64,000 nt of DNA from Salinarimonas sp. Lineage in GTDB: Bacteria > Pseudomonadota > Alphaproteobacteria > Rhizobiales > Beijerinckiaceae. The notes below the pieces were generated by a model. The model worked only from the letters and a program-made list of their open reading frames with translations, ran no database searches and had not been told where the DNA came from. Positions 1 through 8,241 of this stretch are shown one piece after another (within the stretch, counting starts at the first letter, position 1; each line of letters starts with the position of its first letter). The translations under genes and the position numbers were made by a program. The stretch covers positions 1,164,001 to 1,228,000 of the forward strand of contig NZ_CP157794.1 in NCBI RefSeq assembly GCF_040111675.1. Direction: 5' to 3'.

Positions 1-1
1 G

Positions 2-706
2 GGTGCGGGCGAGACGCGGGAGACCGCGTTGCGCGTCCCGCGGGAGGCGATCGGCTTCTGGGTCGCGCGCTTCGTCGAGCTCTCGGTCGATCACGACACG
101 CCCACGACGCGCTTCGGCCGCCCCGTCCTGACCTTCCGCGACCCCGACGGCATGCGTCTCGCGCTCGTCGGCGTCGAGGGGGTCGAGGCCGAGCCGGCCT
201 GGACCACGGAGGACATCGACGCCGCCCACGCCATCCGCGGCTTCGACGGCGTGACGCTGGAGGTGCCGGCGCTCGAGGGCACGGCGCGGGTGCTCACCGA
301 GGTGTTCGGCTTCCGGGAGAGCGCGCGCGAGGGGAACCGGGTGCGCTACGAGGGCGCCGCGCCGCTCGGGGCCGCGGTCGAGCTGGTCGAGAGCGCGGCC
401 GGGCGTCCGCGGCTCGGGGCGGGCTCGGTCCATCACGTCGCCTTCCGCGCCGCCGACGACGCGGCGCAGGCGGCGATGGCGGACGCGCTCGCCGGCATGG
501 GCCTGCCGACGACCGAGCAGAAGGACCGCAACTACTTCCGATCGGTCTATTTCCGCGAGCCCGGCGGCGTGCTGTTCGAGATCGCCACCGACGATCCGGG
601 CTTCGCCGCGGACGAGCCGGCGGAGAGCCTCGGCGCCGCCCTGAAGCTGCCGCCCGTCCTCGAGCCGCAGCGCGCGCGGATCGAGGCCGTGCTGCCGCCC
701 CTGTGA
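2..706 (+). CDS. Ring-cleaving dioxygenase, VOC/glyoxalase fold (5' end outside window)
   Basis: The reading frame is open to the first base, so only the C-terminal ~235 residues are present; family members are usually about 310 residues. Two vicinal-oxygen-chelate half-modules can be made out. The second has the metal-ligand context VHHVAF and later EPGGVLFEIATDDPGF, where His and Glu would bind the metal. This is typical of MhqO-type extradiol dioxygenases that open hydroquinone-like rings. An internal TTG at 29 falls inside conserved sequence and is not the real start. The next gene begins 11 bases downstream and encodes an MhqD-like hydrolase, so the two look like a quinone/hydroquinone detoxification pair. 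Family assignment is firm; the substrate is inferred. Confidence 0.85.
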   Translation, partial: GAGETRETALRVPREAIGFWVARFVELSVDHDTPTTRFGRPVLTFRDPDGMRLALVGVEGVEAEPAWTTEDIDAAHAIRGFDGVTLEVPALEGTARVLTEVFGFRESAREGNRVRYEGAAPLGAAVELVESAAGRPRLGAGSVHHVAFRAADDAAQAAMADALAGMGLPTTEQKDRNYFRSVYFREPGGVLFEIATDDPGFAADEPAESLGAALKLPPVLEPQRARIEAVLPPL

Positions 707-717
707 GGAGACGAACG

Positions 718-1320
718 ATGGCCGACCTCTCCTTCGTCCACGCGCACGCGCCGGGCGATGCGGCGCGCGCGCCCCTTCTGCTCCTGCACGGGACCGGCGG
801 AAACGAGCACGACCTCGTGCCTCTCGTCGCCGAGATCGCGCCGGGGCGGGCCTACGTCTCGCCGCGCGGCAAGGTGCTGGAGAACGGCATGCCGCGCTTC
901 TTCCGCCGCTTCGCGGAAGGCGTCTTCGACGAGGCGGACGTACGCGCCCGGGCGGGCGAGCTCGCCGGCTTCGTGGCCGAGGCGCGCGACGCCTACGGGC
1001 TCGCGGCGCCGGTGGCGGTGGGGTTCTCGAACGGCGCCAACATCGCGGCGGCCTTGCTCTACCTCCACCCGGAGGTCCTTGCCGGCGCGGTGCTCTGGCG
1101 CGCGATGACCCCGCTCTCGACGCCGCCGGAGGGGCGCCTCGACGGCAAGCGGGTCCTGATCGCGAGCGGGCGCATGGACCCGATCGTGCCCGCCGCCGAC
1201 GCGGCGAACCTCGCCGCGGCCCTGTCGGGAGCGGGGGCGGAGGTGGCGCACGAGGCGCTGCCGACGGGCCACGGGCTGACCCGCGCGGACCTGGATCTCG
1301 CGCGAGCGTTCCTGGGGTAG
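718..1320 (+). CDS. Alpha/beta hydrolase, phospholipase/carboxylesterase (MhqD-like)
   Basis: A 200-residue serine hydrolase. The oxyanion motif HGTGGNE is at residues 24-30, the nucleophile elbow GFSNG at 102-106 (Ser104), the acid Asp154 in SGRMDPIVP and the base His185 in PTGHGL. Length and motif spacing match the small cytosolic carboxylesterase group that includes MhqD. The ATG at 718 follows GAGGAGACGAAC; a GTG at 703 overlaps the upstream stop and has no ribosome binding site. It is co-transcribed with the dioxygenase, as mhqO/mhqD-type genes often are. It probably hydrolyses an ester or ring-cleavage product; the exact substrate is unknown. Confidence 0.87.
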   Translation: MADLSFVHAHAPGDAARAPLLLLHGTGGNEHDLVPLVAEIAPGRAYVSPRGKVLENGMPRFFRRFAEGVFDEADVRARAGELAGFVAEARDAYGLAAPVAVGFSNGANIAAALLYLHPEVLAGAVLWRAMTPLSTPPEGRLDGKRVLIASGRMDPIVPAADAANLAAALSGAGAEVAHEALPTGHGLTRADLDLARAFLG

Positions 1321-1326
1321 TCTCGC

Positions 1327-1366
1327 GAAAGGACCCGGCGCGCCGTTGCCGACGCGCCGGGTCACG
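1327..1366. terminator. Bidirectional intrinsic terminator between convergent genes
   Basis: A perfect 11-bp inverted repeat, GACCCGGCGCG (1332-1342) and CGCGCCGGGTC (1353-1363), encloses a 10-base loop. It lies between the stop of the hydrolase gene and the stop of the convergent phoX-like gene. On the minus strand it is followed by TCCTTTCGCG; the T-run is short. Confidence 0.6.
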
Positions 1367-1378
1367 TCTGTCGGCGCG

Positions 1379-3283
1379 TCAGCCGATCAGCCCGCCGTCC
1401 TCGCGCTTGATCGCGATGACGCTGGAGCGGGGCAGCTTGCCCTCGCCGTCCGGGAAGGGCGCGCCCGGGTGCTGGATGCCGACGAACATCGTGCGGCGGT
1501 CCGCCGACCAGCACAGGCCCGTCACCTCGCAGCCGTGGGGGCCGGTGAGGAAGCGCCGGATCTCGCCGGTGACGGGATCGCCCGCGAGCATCTGGTTGTT
1601 GCCCATGCCGACGAAGTCGCCCTCGTTGTCGTCGTCGCCGTCGGTCTGGATCCAGACGAGGCCGGCCGTGTCGATGACCATGCCGTCCGGCGAGTTGAAC
1701 AGGTTGCCGGGGTTGATGTTCGGCGAGCCGGCATAGGCGTCCGAGTGGACGGTCGGGTTGCCGGCCATCACGTAGAGATCCCAGGTGAAGCCCTCGGCGG
1801 CGTGATCCCCGCCCTCGGGACGCCAGCGCACGATCTGGCCGTAATGGTTGACCTCGCGCGGGTTCGGGCCGTTGACCGGGGTCGGGTCGCCGCCGGCATT
1901 CGCCTTGACGCCGCGGTTGCGGTTGTTGGTGAGGCAGCAATAGACCTCGGGCGAGAGGCCGTTCACGGCGACCCACTCCGGACGGTCCATCGTCGTGGCG
2001 CCGAGCTTCGAGGCGGCCATGCGGGTGAAGATGGCGATCTCGGCCTCGTCCATGTCCGTCGCCTCGGGCGTCAGCGCGACCCAGCGGCCGGTCTGGTCGT
2101 CGGCGAAGACCGCGACGTAGAGCTGGCCGACGTCGAGCAGGGTCGAGGTGTCGCCGCCCGGCACGTAGATGTCGCGCGAGACGAACTTGTAGAGGAACTC
2201 GCCGCGCTCGTCGTCGCCCATGTAGACGACCACGCGGCCGTCCGGCGCGAGCGCGACGGCGGCGTTCTCGTGCTTGAAGCGGCCGAGCGCCGTGCGCTTC
2301 ACCGGCATCGCGTCCGGGTTCGCCGGGTCGATCTCGACGACCCAGCCGGCGCGGTGCGGCTCGTTCGGGTTCTTGAACGTATCGAAGCGGGCGTCCCACT
2401 TGTGGTAGTCATAGCCCCAGCCGTCCGGGCCGATGCCGTAGCGGGCGTAGCCGTCCACGAGGGCGTTGGGCTTCTGATCCTGCACCGGCTCGGTGGAGCC
2501 GAAATAGCCGTTGAAGTTCTCCTCGCAGGTCAGGTAGGTGCCCCAGGGGGTCTTGCCCGAGCCGCAATTGTTCATCGTGCCGAGCGACATCGTCCCCGTC
2601 GGGTCGGCGTCGGTCTTCATCAGGTCGTGGCCGGCCGCCGGGCCGGAGATGCGCATCGGCGTGTTGTGCGTGATGCGGCGGTTGTAGGGGCTGTCGACGA
2701 CGACGTCCCAGCCGTTCTCGCCCTCGGCGATCTCCATCACCGTGACGCCCTGCAGGTTCTGCAGCTTGAGCACGTCGGCGGCGTCGCGCGGCACGCCGTC
2801 GGTCGCCTGCGGCAGGTTGACCTTGCGGTTGGCGTATTCGCTGTTGATCGCGATCACCGTCCGGTCGCCGATCAGGAACAGCTCCATGCCATCGGTGTTC
2901 TCGCCGAAGATCTTGTCCGAATCCTCGACCGAGCCGCCGGTCTCGTGGTCGAACTCGGCGACGCCCGAGAACAGCGGGTCGCCCCAGCGCACCAGCGTCC
3001 GCCAGGTGTAGCCCTCGGGCACGTGCACGGTGCCGTCCGTCGCGATCGGGATCGCCTCGAAGGCGAATCGCGAGGTCTGCTGCGCCTTCGCGGTCGACGG
3101 GGCGACCAGAGCGCCGGCGCCCATCACGGCCGCGGCGGAGCCGAAGGCCAAGACGCCGCCGAGGAACCCGCGGCGGGAGATGGCGCGCTCGACGACGCGG
3201 TCGAACTCGCTTTCCTCGGGACGGGGAAAGTTCTTCTCGTCCCACTCGTCGGCGGAGATCTCGTTGAGGTCGATGTCTTTCAT
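1379..3283 (-). CDS. phoX: PhoX-family alkaline phosphatase (DUF839), Tat-exported
   Basis: A 634-residue protein. Its N-terminus carries a twin-arginine signal: SRRGFLGG at residues 36-43, an Ala-rich hydrophobic stretch, and a probable AKA-Q cleavage site near residue 68. The mature part is a DUF839/PhoX beta-propeller-type sequence with the characteristic TYLTCEENFNGYFG and NHYGQIVRW segments. PhoX enzymes are calcium/iron-dependent periplasmic phosphomonoesterases. The ATG at 3283 follows GGGAAG; longer upstream reading is not needed. A probable Pho box lies about 90 bases upstream, which supports a role in phosphate scavenging. DUF839 also covers proteins of unproved activity, so the symbol is given with moderate confidence. 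Confidence 0.85.
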   Translation of the reverse strand: MKDIDLNEISADEWDEKNFPRPEESEFDRVVERAISRRGFLGGVLAFGSAAAVMGAGALVAPSTAKAQQTSRFAFEAIPIATDGTVHVPEGYTWRTLVRWGDPLFSGVAEFDHETGGSVEDSDKIFGENTDGMELFLIGDRTVIAINSEYANRKVNLPQATDGVPRDAADVLKLQNLQGVTVMEIAEGENGWDVVVDSPYNRRITHNTPMRISGPAAGHDLMKTDADPTGTMSLGTMNNCGSGKTPWGTYLTCEENFNGYFGSTEPVQDQKPNALVDGYARYGIGPDGWGYDYHKWDARFDTFKNPNEPHRAGWVVEIDPANPDAMPVKRTALGRFKHENAAVALAPDGRVVVYMGDDERGEFLYKFVSRDIYVPGGDTSTLLDVGQLYVAVFADDQTGRWVALTPEATDMDEAEIAIFTRMAASKLGATTMDRPEWVAVNGLSPEVYCCLTNNRNRGVKANAGGDPTPVNGPNPREVNHYGQIVRWRPEGGDHAAEGFTWDLYVMAGNPTVHSDAYAGSPNINPGNLFNSPDGMVIDTAGLVWIQTDGDDDNEGDFVGMGNNQMLAGDPVTGEIRRFLTGPHGCEVTGLCWSADRRTMFVGIQHPGAPFPDGEGKLPRSSVIAIKREDGGLIG

Positions 3284-3374
3284 GGACGGCTTCCCAGCAT
3301 GGCTCGCCATCCGCCGGGCCGGCGGCCCCGCGCGTGGCGTCTCGTTTCGAACGGCTGCAAGCTGGACCGGGAGC

Positions 3375-3392
3375 GTGACGCCTGGATGACAC
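3375..3392 (-). promoter_or_regulatory. Probable Pho box upstream of the PhoX-family gene
   Basis: The minus strand reads GTGTCAT-CCAG-GCGTCAC: two 7-base half-sites with 4-base spacing, the classical PhoB direct-repeat geometry (consensus CTGTCAT-N4-CTGTCAY). By eye 6 of 7 and 5 of 7 positions match. It lies about 92 bases upstream of the phoX-like start codon and about 180 bases upstream of the divergent ino1 start. The rest of the 290-base intergenic region shows no other clear element. Confidence 0.5.
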
Positions 3393-3573
3393 GACGCGGC
3401 GGCCGTTCCGCGCGCCGTCGGCTCCAACGGCGACAAAGTTTCCTCGCGATGCGACAACGATCCGCCCCCGGTCCTGGAACAAAGCCGGCGTCTCAAGCGT
3501 AGCGCCTCCCGAACGGGGATCGCGAGCCGCGCACCCCGCGTGCGCTCCGCTCGCCGAACGAGGAGGATGTCTC

Positions 3574-4683
3574 ATGGCCGCTGGCACCGTGCGCGTCGGA
3601 GTGGTCGGCGTCGGCAATTGCGCGAGCGCCTTCCTCCAGGGCCTGAGCTTCTATGAGAGCGCCGCCGCGAACGAGCCGATCCCCGGCCTCATGCACGCCG
3701 ATCTCGGCGGCTATCGCGTGCGCGACATCGTCGTCTCCTGCGCCTTCGACGTCACCGCCGGGAAGGTCGGGCTCGACCTCGCCGAGGCGATCCACGCCGC
3801 GCCGAACGACACGCTGCGCTTCGCCGACGTGCCGAAGACCGGCGTCACGGTGGCCCGCGGGCCGACGCTGGACGGGCTCGGACGCTATCTGCGCGCCCGC
3901 GTCGCCGAATCGGAGGCGCCCGTCGCCGACGTCACCGAGGCGCTCAAGCGGACGGAGACGGAGGTGCTCGTCTCCTACCTGCCCGTCGGCTCGCAGAAGG
4001 CGGCCGAGTTCTACGCCGAGCGGGCGATGGAGGCGGGCTGCGCCTTCGTCAATTGCATGCCGGTCTTCCTCGCCTCGAACCCGGACTGGCGCCGCCGCTT
4101 CGCGCAGGCCGGCGTGCCGATCATCGGCGACGACATCAAGAGCCAGGTCGGCGCCACCATCACCCACCGGGTGCTGACGAACCTCTTCCGCGAGCGCGGC
4201 GTGCGGCTCGACCGTACCTACCAGCTCAACGTCGGCGGCAATGCGGACTTCGAGAACATGCTCGAGCGCGATCGGCTCGAATCGAAGAAGATCTCCAAGA
4301 CCCAGGCCGTCGACAGCCAGCTCGGCACGCCGATGAACCCTGACGACATCCACATCGGACCCTCTGACCACGTCCCCTGGCTCGGCGACCGCAAGGTCGC
4401 GCATATCCGCATGGAGGGCACCGCCTTCGGCAATGCGCCGATCTCGCTCGAGATGCGCCTCGAGGTCTGGGACAGCCCCAACTCGGCGGGCATCGTCATC
4501 GACGCCGTGCGCTGCGCCAAGATCGCGCTCGACCGCAAGCTCGCGGGCGCGGTGGTGGGACCGTCCTCCTATTTCATGAAGTCGCCGCCGCGCCAGTTCA
4601 CCGACGCCGCGGCCCACGACCGCACCGAGGCGTTCATCGCCGGCGACGAAGACGACGACGCGACCGGGCCGACGCTGCAATGA
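3574..4683 (+). CDS. ino1: Inositol-3-phosphate synthase
   Basis: A 369-residue protein, close to the ~360-residue actinobacterial Ino1 type and much shorter than eukaryotic enzymes. It opens with an NAD-binding motif [16 protein letters not shown] near residues 7-22. The conserved core includes [22 protein letters not shown] and [21 protein letters not shown]. It converts glucose-6-phosphate to 1L-myo-inositol-3-phosphate in the cytosol, using NAD as a recycled cofactor. AGGAGGA precedes the ATG. Its stop overlaps the next start (ATGA). It is first in the operon and would supply inositol phosphate to the downstream enzymes. Such enzymes are uncommon in proteobacteria outside specialised pathways. 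Confidence 0.93.
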   Translation: MAAGTVRVGVVGVGNCASAFLQGLSFYESAAANEPIPGLMHADLGGYRVRDIVVSCAFDVTAGKVGLDLAEAIHAAPNDTLRFADVPKTGVTVARGPTLDGLGRYLRARVAESEAPVADVTEALKRTETEVLVSYLPVGSQKAAEFYAERAMEAGCAFVNCMPVFLASNPDWRRRFAQAGVPIIGDDIKSQVGATITHRVLTNLFRERGVRLDRTYQLNVGGNADFENMLERDRLESKKISKTQAVDSQLGTPMNPDDIHIGPSDHVPWLGDRKVAHIRMEGTAFGNAPISLEMRLEVWDSPNSAGIVIDAVRCAKIALDRKLAGAVVGPSSYFMKSPPRQFTDAAAHDRTEAFIAGDEDDDATGPTLQ

Positions 4684-5510
4684 GCCTGCTCGTCCTCCAT
4701 CTCGTGCGCCACGGCGCCCACGACGGGACGCCCGGAACGCTCGCCGGGCGCGATCCCGCGGTCCGGCTGTCGCCGGAGGGGCGCGCCGAAGCGCAGACGC
4801 TGGCGAAGAGCCTCGAGGGGCGCCCGCTCGCGGATGTGGTCGCGAGCCCGCAGCCCCGCACGGTGGAGACGGCGGAGATCCTCGCCCGCGGGCGCGGCGT
4901 TACCATCGACGCGGCGCTCGACGAGATCGATTTCGGCCCCTGGGCGGGGCGGTCCTTCGCCGAGCTCGAGGACGACCCGCTGTGGCGCCGCTGGAACGCG
5001 GAGCGCGACACGGCGCAGACGCCCGCGGGCGAGCGCATGGCCGACGTGGCGGACCGCGTCGAAGGGCTCGTCGCCGCGCTCCGCGACGATCGTCCCGACG
5101 GCGCCGAGATCGCCCTCGTCACGCATTGCGACGTCGTTCGCGCGGTGCTCTGCCGGGCGCGGGGGCTGCCCTTCTCTCGGGTGTTCGAGACGGAGATCGA
5201 CACCGCGAGCCGCACCACGCTCGCCCTCGGTGGGGACGGCGCGCGGGTGCTGGTGGTGAACCACAAGCCGGGCGGTTCCGCTGTCATCCCGGATTGCGAA
5301 GCAAGTCCGGGACCCAGAACCGCCGACGCGTCCTCGCGCGCGGTTTCCGCGCGCGCGCCTCGACCGTACGGCGCGGCGCCGGCTCGCGATGCGGCGCCTG
5401 CGCCGCAAGACGGCGGTCGCGGTCATGGGTCCCGGATCGCCTTCGGCGTCCGGGATGACACGCGAGGACCCGACTCCAATCCCCCCCTCCCGGGAGCGCG
5501 CAGCCCATGA
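4680..5510 (+). CDS. Histidine phosphatase family protein with a repeat-encoded C-terminus
   Basis: Residues 1-200 form a complete phosphoglycerate-mutase-like phosphatase: phospho-acceptor motif LVRHG at residues 8-12 (His11), [21 protein letters not shown], and the second catalytic His in [11 protein letters not shown]. It starts in the ATGA overlap with ino1. In this context a plausible role is removing the phosphate from an inositol-phosphate intermediate. From residue ~201 to the stop the reading frame runs through an intergenic-type palindromic repeat (5280-5461) and yields a low-complexity tail. The stop codon then overlaps the start of the next gene. The tail is probably not part of the catalytic fold. 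Confidence 0.85.
   Translation: MSLLVLHLVRHGAHDGTPGTLAGRDPAVRLSPEGRAEAQTLAKSLEGRPLADVVASPQPRTVETAEILARGRGVTIDAALDEIDFGPWAGRSFAELEDDPLWRRWNAERDTAQTPAGERMADVADRVEGLVAALRDDRPDGAEIALVTHCDVVRAVLCRARGLPFSRVFETEIDTASRTTLALGGDGARVLVVNHKPGGSAVIPDCEASPGPRTADASSRAVSARAPRPYGAAPARDAAPAPQDGGRGHGSRIAFGVRDDTRGPDSNPPLPGARSP
5280..5461. repeat. R1 palindromic repeat, read through by the phosphatase gene
   Basis: About 182 bp with outer inverted ends TGTCATCCCGGA and TCCGGGATGACA. Each end is itself a small hairpin, and internal GGGACCCAG and ATGGGTCCC segments pair. It has the same architecture as the R2 copies at 25414 and 41910 (TGTCATCCC ends, internal GGGACCCAG/CTGGGTCCC), so R1 and R2 look like one superfamily of long-hairpin repeats. 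Confidence 0.75.
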
Positions 5511-6610
5511 AGCTCGTCGTCTTCGGACTGACCGTCTCGTCCTCCTGGGGCAACGGCCACGCGACGCTCTGGCGGGGGCTGATCTCGGCGCTGGCGGCCC
5601 GGGGCTGGTCGGTGACGTTCTTCGAGCGCGACGTCGCCTATTATCGCGAGCACCGCGACCTCGCCGAGATCCCCGGCGGGACGCTCGCGCTCTACGACGA
5701 CTGGGCCGAGGCGCGGGCGAAAGCGCAGGCCGCTCTCGCGGAGGCGGACGTCGCCATGGTGACGTCCTACTGCCCCGACGGCGTCGCGGCGGCGGAGCTC
5801 GTGCGGGCGGCGGGGCGGCCGCTCAAGGTGTTCTACGACATGGACACGCCGGTGACGATGGCCCGCCTCGCCCGCGGCGAGCCGGTGGCGTACATCGGCG
5901 AGGAGGGGCTGACGGGCTTCGATCTCGCCCTGTCCTTCACCGGCGGGCCGGCGCTGACCGCGCTGTCCGACCGGCTCGGCGCGCCGCTCGCTTTGCCGCT
6001 CTACGGCCATGTCGACCCGGACGTGCACCGCCCGGCGGAGGGCGCGCGCAAGCTCTACGACCTGTCCTATCTGGGCACCTGGGCCGCCGATCGGCAGGCG
6101 GCGCTCGAGGAGCTGTTCGTGCTGCCCGCGCGCATGCGCCCGGACCGGCGCTTCGTGATCGCCGGCGCGCAATATCCGGACACGTTCCCCTGGTGCGACA
6201 ACATCTTCTTCATGCGCCACCTCGAGCCCGCGCAGCACCCGGCCTTCTACGGCTCCTCGCGGCTGACGCTCAACGTCACCCGCGAGGCCATGGCGCGGAT
6301 GGGCCATTGCCCCTCCGGCCGGCTGTTCGAGGCCGCGGCCTGCGGCGCGGCGATCCTCACCGACGCTTGGGAGGGCCTCTCCGAGGTGTTCACGCCCGGC
6401 GAAGAGATCCTCGTCGCCCATGACGGCGCGGATTCGCTGCGCGCGATGGAGCGCACGGATGCCGAGCTCGCCCGCATCGCCGAGGCCGCCCGCGAGAAGG
6501 TGCTCGCCCGCCACACCTCGGCGAAGCGCGCCGAGGATCTGGAGGCCGCCTTCGCCACGGCCCGGGCCTCCGCCTCCGTGCGCGCGGGCGCACGCCAGCC
6601 GGGGGAGTGA
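5507..6610 (+). CDS. Glycosyltransferase, CgeB-like (GT-B fold)
   Basis: A 367-residue protein. The N-terminal half starts with a Rossmann strand ([17 protein letters not shown]) and the C-terminal half has a donor-binding region with GRLFEAAACGAAILTD and a following glutamate (EGLSEVFTPGEEI). This pattern is typical of CgeB/GT1-like glycosyltransferases found in polysaccharide and glycolipid clusters. The stretch SRLTLNVTREAMARMGHCPS agrees with that group. It overlaps the phosphatase gene by 4 bases. It probably transfers a sugar to the inositol-derived acceptor or to a later intermediate; donor and acceptor cannot be read from sequence. Confidence 0.8.
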   Translation: MKLVVFGLTVSSSWGNGHATLWRGLISALAARGWSVTFFERDVAYYREHRDLAEIPGGTLALYDDWAEARAKAQAALAEADVAMVTSYCPDGVAAAELVRAAGRPLKVFYDMDTPVTMARLARGEPVAYIGEEGLTGFDLALSFTGGPALTALSDRLGAPLALPLYGHVDPDVHRPAEGARKLYDLSYLGTWAADRQAALEELFVLPARMRPDRRFVIAGAQYPDTFPWCDNIFFMRHLEPAQHPAFYGSSRLTLNVTREAMARMGHCPSGRLFEAAACGAAILTDAWEGLSEVFTPGEEILVAHDGADSLRAMERTDAELARIAEAAREKVLARHTSAKRAEDLEAAFATARASASVRAGARQPGE

Positions 6611-6613
6611 GCC

Positions 6614-7447
6614 ATGTGGGGCGTCATTCCGGCGGCGGGGCAGGGGAGCCGCATCCAGCCGCTCGCCTTCTCGAAGGAGCTCCTCCCCGTCGGCTCGCGC
6701 CGCGAGGGCGGGGTCGAGCGGCCCTGCGCGGTGGGGGAATATCTCTGCGAGCGCATGATCGGCGCGGGGGCCGACAAGATCTGCTTCGTCGTCTCGCCGG
6801 GCAAGTCCGACATCATGGAATATTTCGGCGGCTTCTACGGCGAGGCCTTCCTCGCCTACGCCGTCCAGCCCGAGCCGAAGGGCCTGTGCGACGCGATCTT
6901 CCGCGCCGTGCCTCTCGTCGCCGACGACGAGCCGGTGCTGGTGGGCCTCCCCGACACGATCTGGCTGCCCGAGGACGGATTCGCGGCGCTGCCGGACGGG
7001 GTGCTGTCCTTCCTGCTGTTTCCCGTCGCGAATCCCGGCGCCTTCGACGCGGTGGCGACCGACGAGACCGGCCGGGTCCTCGCCATCGAGGTGAAGAGCC
7101 CGCGGGCCTCGACGTATTGGATCTGGGGCGCGTTCAAGATGAACGGGCGCATCCTGCGCGACCTCGAGGCGCTCTGGCGTCGCCGGGACTGCCGGGACGA
7201 GTTCATCGGCACGCTGGTGAACGCCTGGATCGCCGAGGGCGGCGCCGCGACGAGCGTGCGCGCCGGCGAGGCGTATGTCGACGTCGGCACCTTCGAGGGC
7301 TGGCGTGCGGCCATCGCCATGCTGGCCGAGCGCGCGGCCCCGGACGGCGCGGGGCCCGCGCCCGCGATGCGCGGGGCGCCGGGCGGGCGGCCGTTCGCCG
7401 TGCTCGGCCGCGCGAGCCCCGTCCACAGCCAGGGAGGACCCGCTTGA
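6614..7447 (+). CDS. Sugar-phosphate (or inositol-phosphate) nucleotidyltransferase
   Basis: A 277-residue protein with the NTP-transferase signature near the N-terminus (IPAAGQGSRIQPLAFSKELLPVG) and a metal-site region LVGLPDTIW. The family includes RfbA/GalU glucose-1-phosphate nucleotidylyltransferases. The segment SDIMEYFGG also fits this family. It starts 3 bases after the glycosyltransferase stop. Because the operon makes inositol phosphate, an alternative to a sugar-1-phosphate substrate is an inositol phosphate, as in CDP-inositol formation by IPCT enzymes. The sequence does not decide between these. Confidence 0.82.
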   Translation: MWGVIPAAGQGSRIQPLAFSKELLPVGSRREGGVERPCAVGEYLCERMIGAGADKICFVVSPGKSDIMEYFGGFYGEAFLAYAVQPEPKGLCDAIFRAVPLVADDEPVLVGLPDTIWLPEDGFAALPDGVLSFLLFPVANPGAFDAVATDETGRVLAIEVKSPRASTYWIWGAFKMNGRILRDLEALWRRRDCRDEFIGTLVNAWIAEGGAATSVRAGEAYVDVGTFEGWRAAIAMLAERAAPDGAGPAPAMRGAPGGRPFAVLGRASPVHSQGGPA

Positions 7448-8241
7448 CCCGCTTGTCGCACGACGCCGTCGCCGAGCGCGTGGAGGCTCTCGGCCCCTGG
7501 TTCCACAACCTCTATCTCGACGGGGTCTGGACCGCGCCGAACCACTTCCTCGGCGATTTCCCCGGCATCATGTGGCGGCGCTTCCGCCACGCGTTGCCGG
7601 ACGACCTCGCCGGCCGCTCCGTCCTCGATATCGGCTGCAATTCGGGCTTCTACTGCGCCGAGATGAAGCGGCGCGGGGCGGGGCGCGTGGTCGGCATCGA
7701 TTCCGAGCCGTTCTACCTGGAGCAGGCGCGCTTCGCCGCCGAGGTGCTCGGGCACGACAGCGCGTTCCACGAGATGAGCGTCTACGACGTCGGGGCGCTG
7801 GGCGAGCGCTTCGACATCGTGCTGTTCATGGGCGTCGCCTACCACCTGCGCCATCCGCTGCTCGCGCTCGACCTCCTGTGGGAGCACGTCGCCGACGACG
7901 TGCTCGTCTTCCAGTCGATGCAGCGCGGCTCGACCGAGGTCGTGACGCCGCCGGACGACATGGACTTCTTCGACACGCAGGCCTTCGACGAGCCGGGCTG
8001 GCCGAAGCTGCACTTCATCGAGAAGAGCTATTCCGGCGACCCGACGAACTGGTGGGCGCCCAACAGCGCCTGCACGCAGGCCATGCTGCGCTCGGCCGGC
8101 TTCCGGCCGTTCGCGCAGCCCGAGAAGGAGGTCTTCCTCTGCCGGCGCGTCCAGCGCGCCGAGGGCGCCGAGCCGGTCTATCCGGCGCGCGCGCCGGCAC
8201 AGGCCATCAGCACGAGAGAGAAGAAGGGACGGGCCGCATGA
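7444..8241 (+). CDS. SAM-dependent methyltransferase (TIGR04290-like)
   Basis: A 265-residue class I methyltransferase. Motif I is SVLDIGCNSGFY, followed by the acidic strand VVGIDSEP and motif LFMGVAYHLRHP. This CmoB-like arrangement matches the family I remember as TIGR04290 (Rta_06860 family). The start is a TTG at 7444 that overlaps the upstream stop (TTGA) and has GGGAGGA 5-6 bases before it; no ATG is available near this position. It probably methylates a sugar or inositol hydroxyl, or an acid group, of the operon product. The last 20 residues (Ala/Lys/Arg-rich) are poorly conserved in appearance. Confidence 0.85.
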   Translation: MTRLSHDAVAERVEALGPWFHNLYLDGVWTAPNHFLGDFPGIMWRRFRHALPDDLAGRSVLDIGCNSGFYCAEMKRRGAGRVVGIDSEPFYLEQARFAAEVLGHDSAFHEMSVYDVGALGERFDIVLFMGVAYHLRHPLLALDLLWEHVADDVLVFQSMQRGSTEVVTPPDDMDFFDTQAFDEPGWPKLHFIEKSYSGDPTNWWAPNSACTQAMLRSAGFRPFAQPEKEVFLCRRVQRAEGAEPVYPARAPAQAISTREKKGRAA

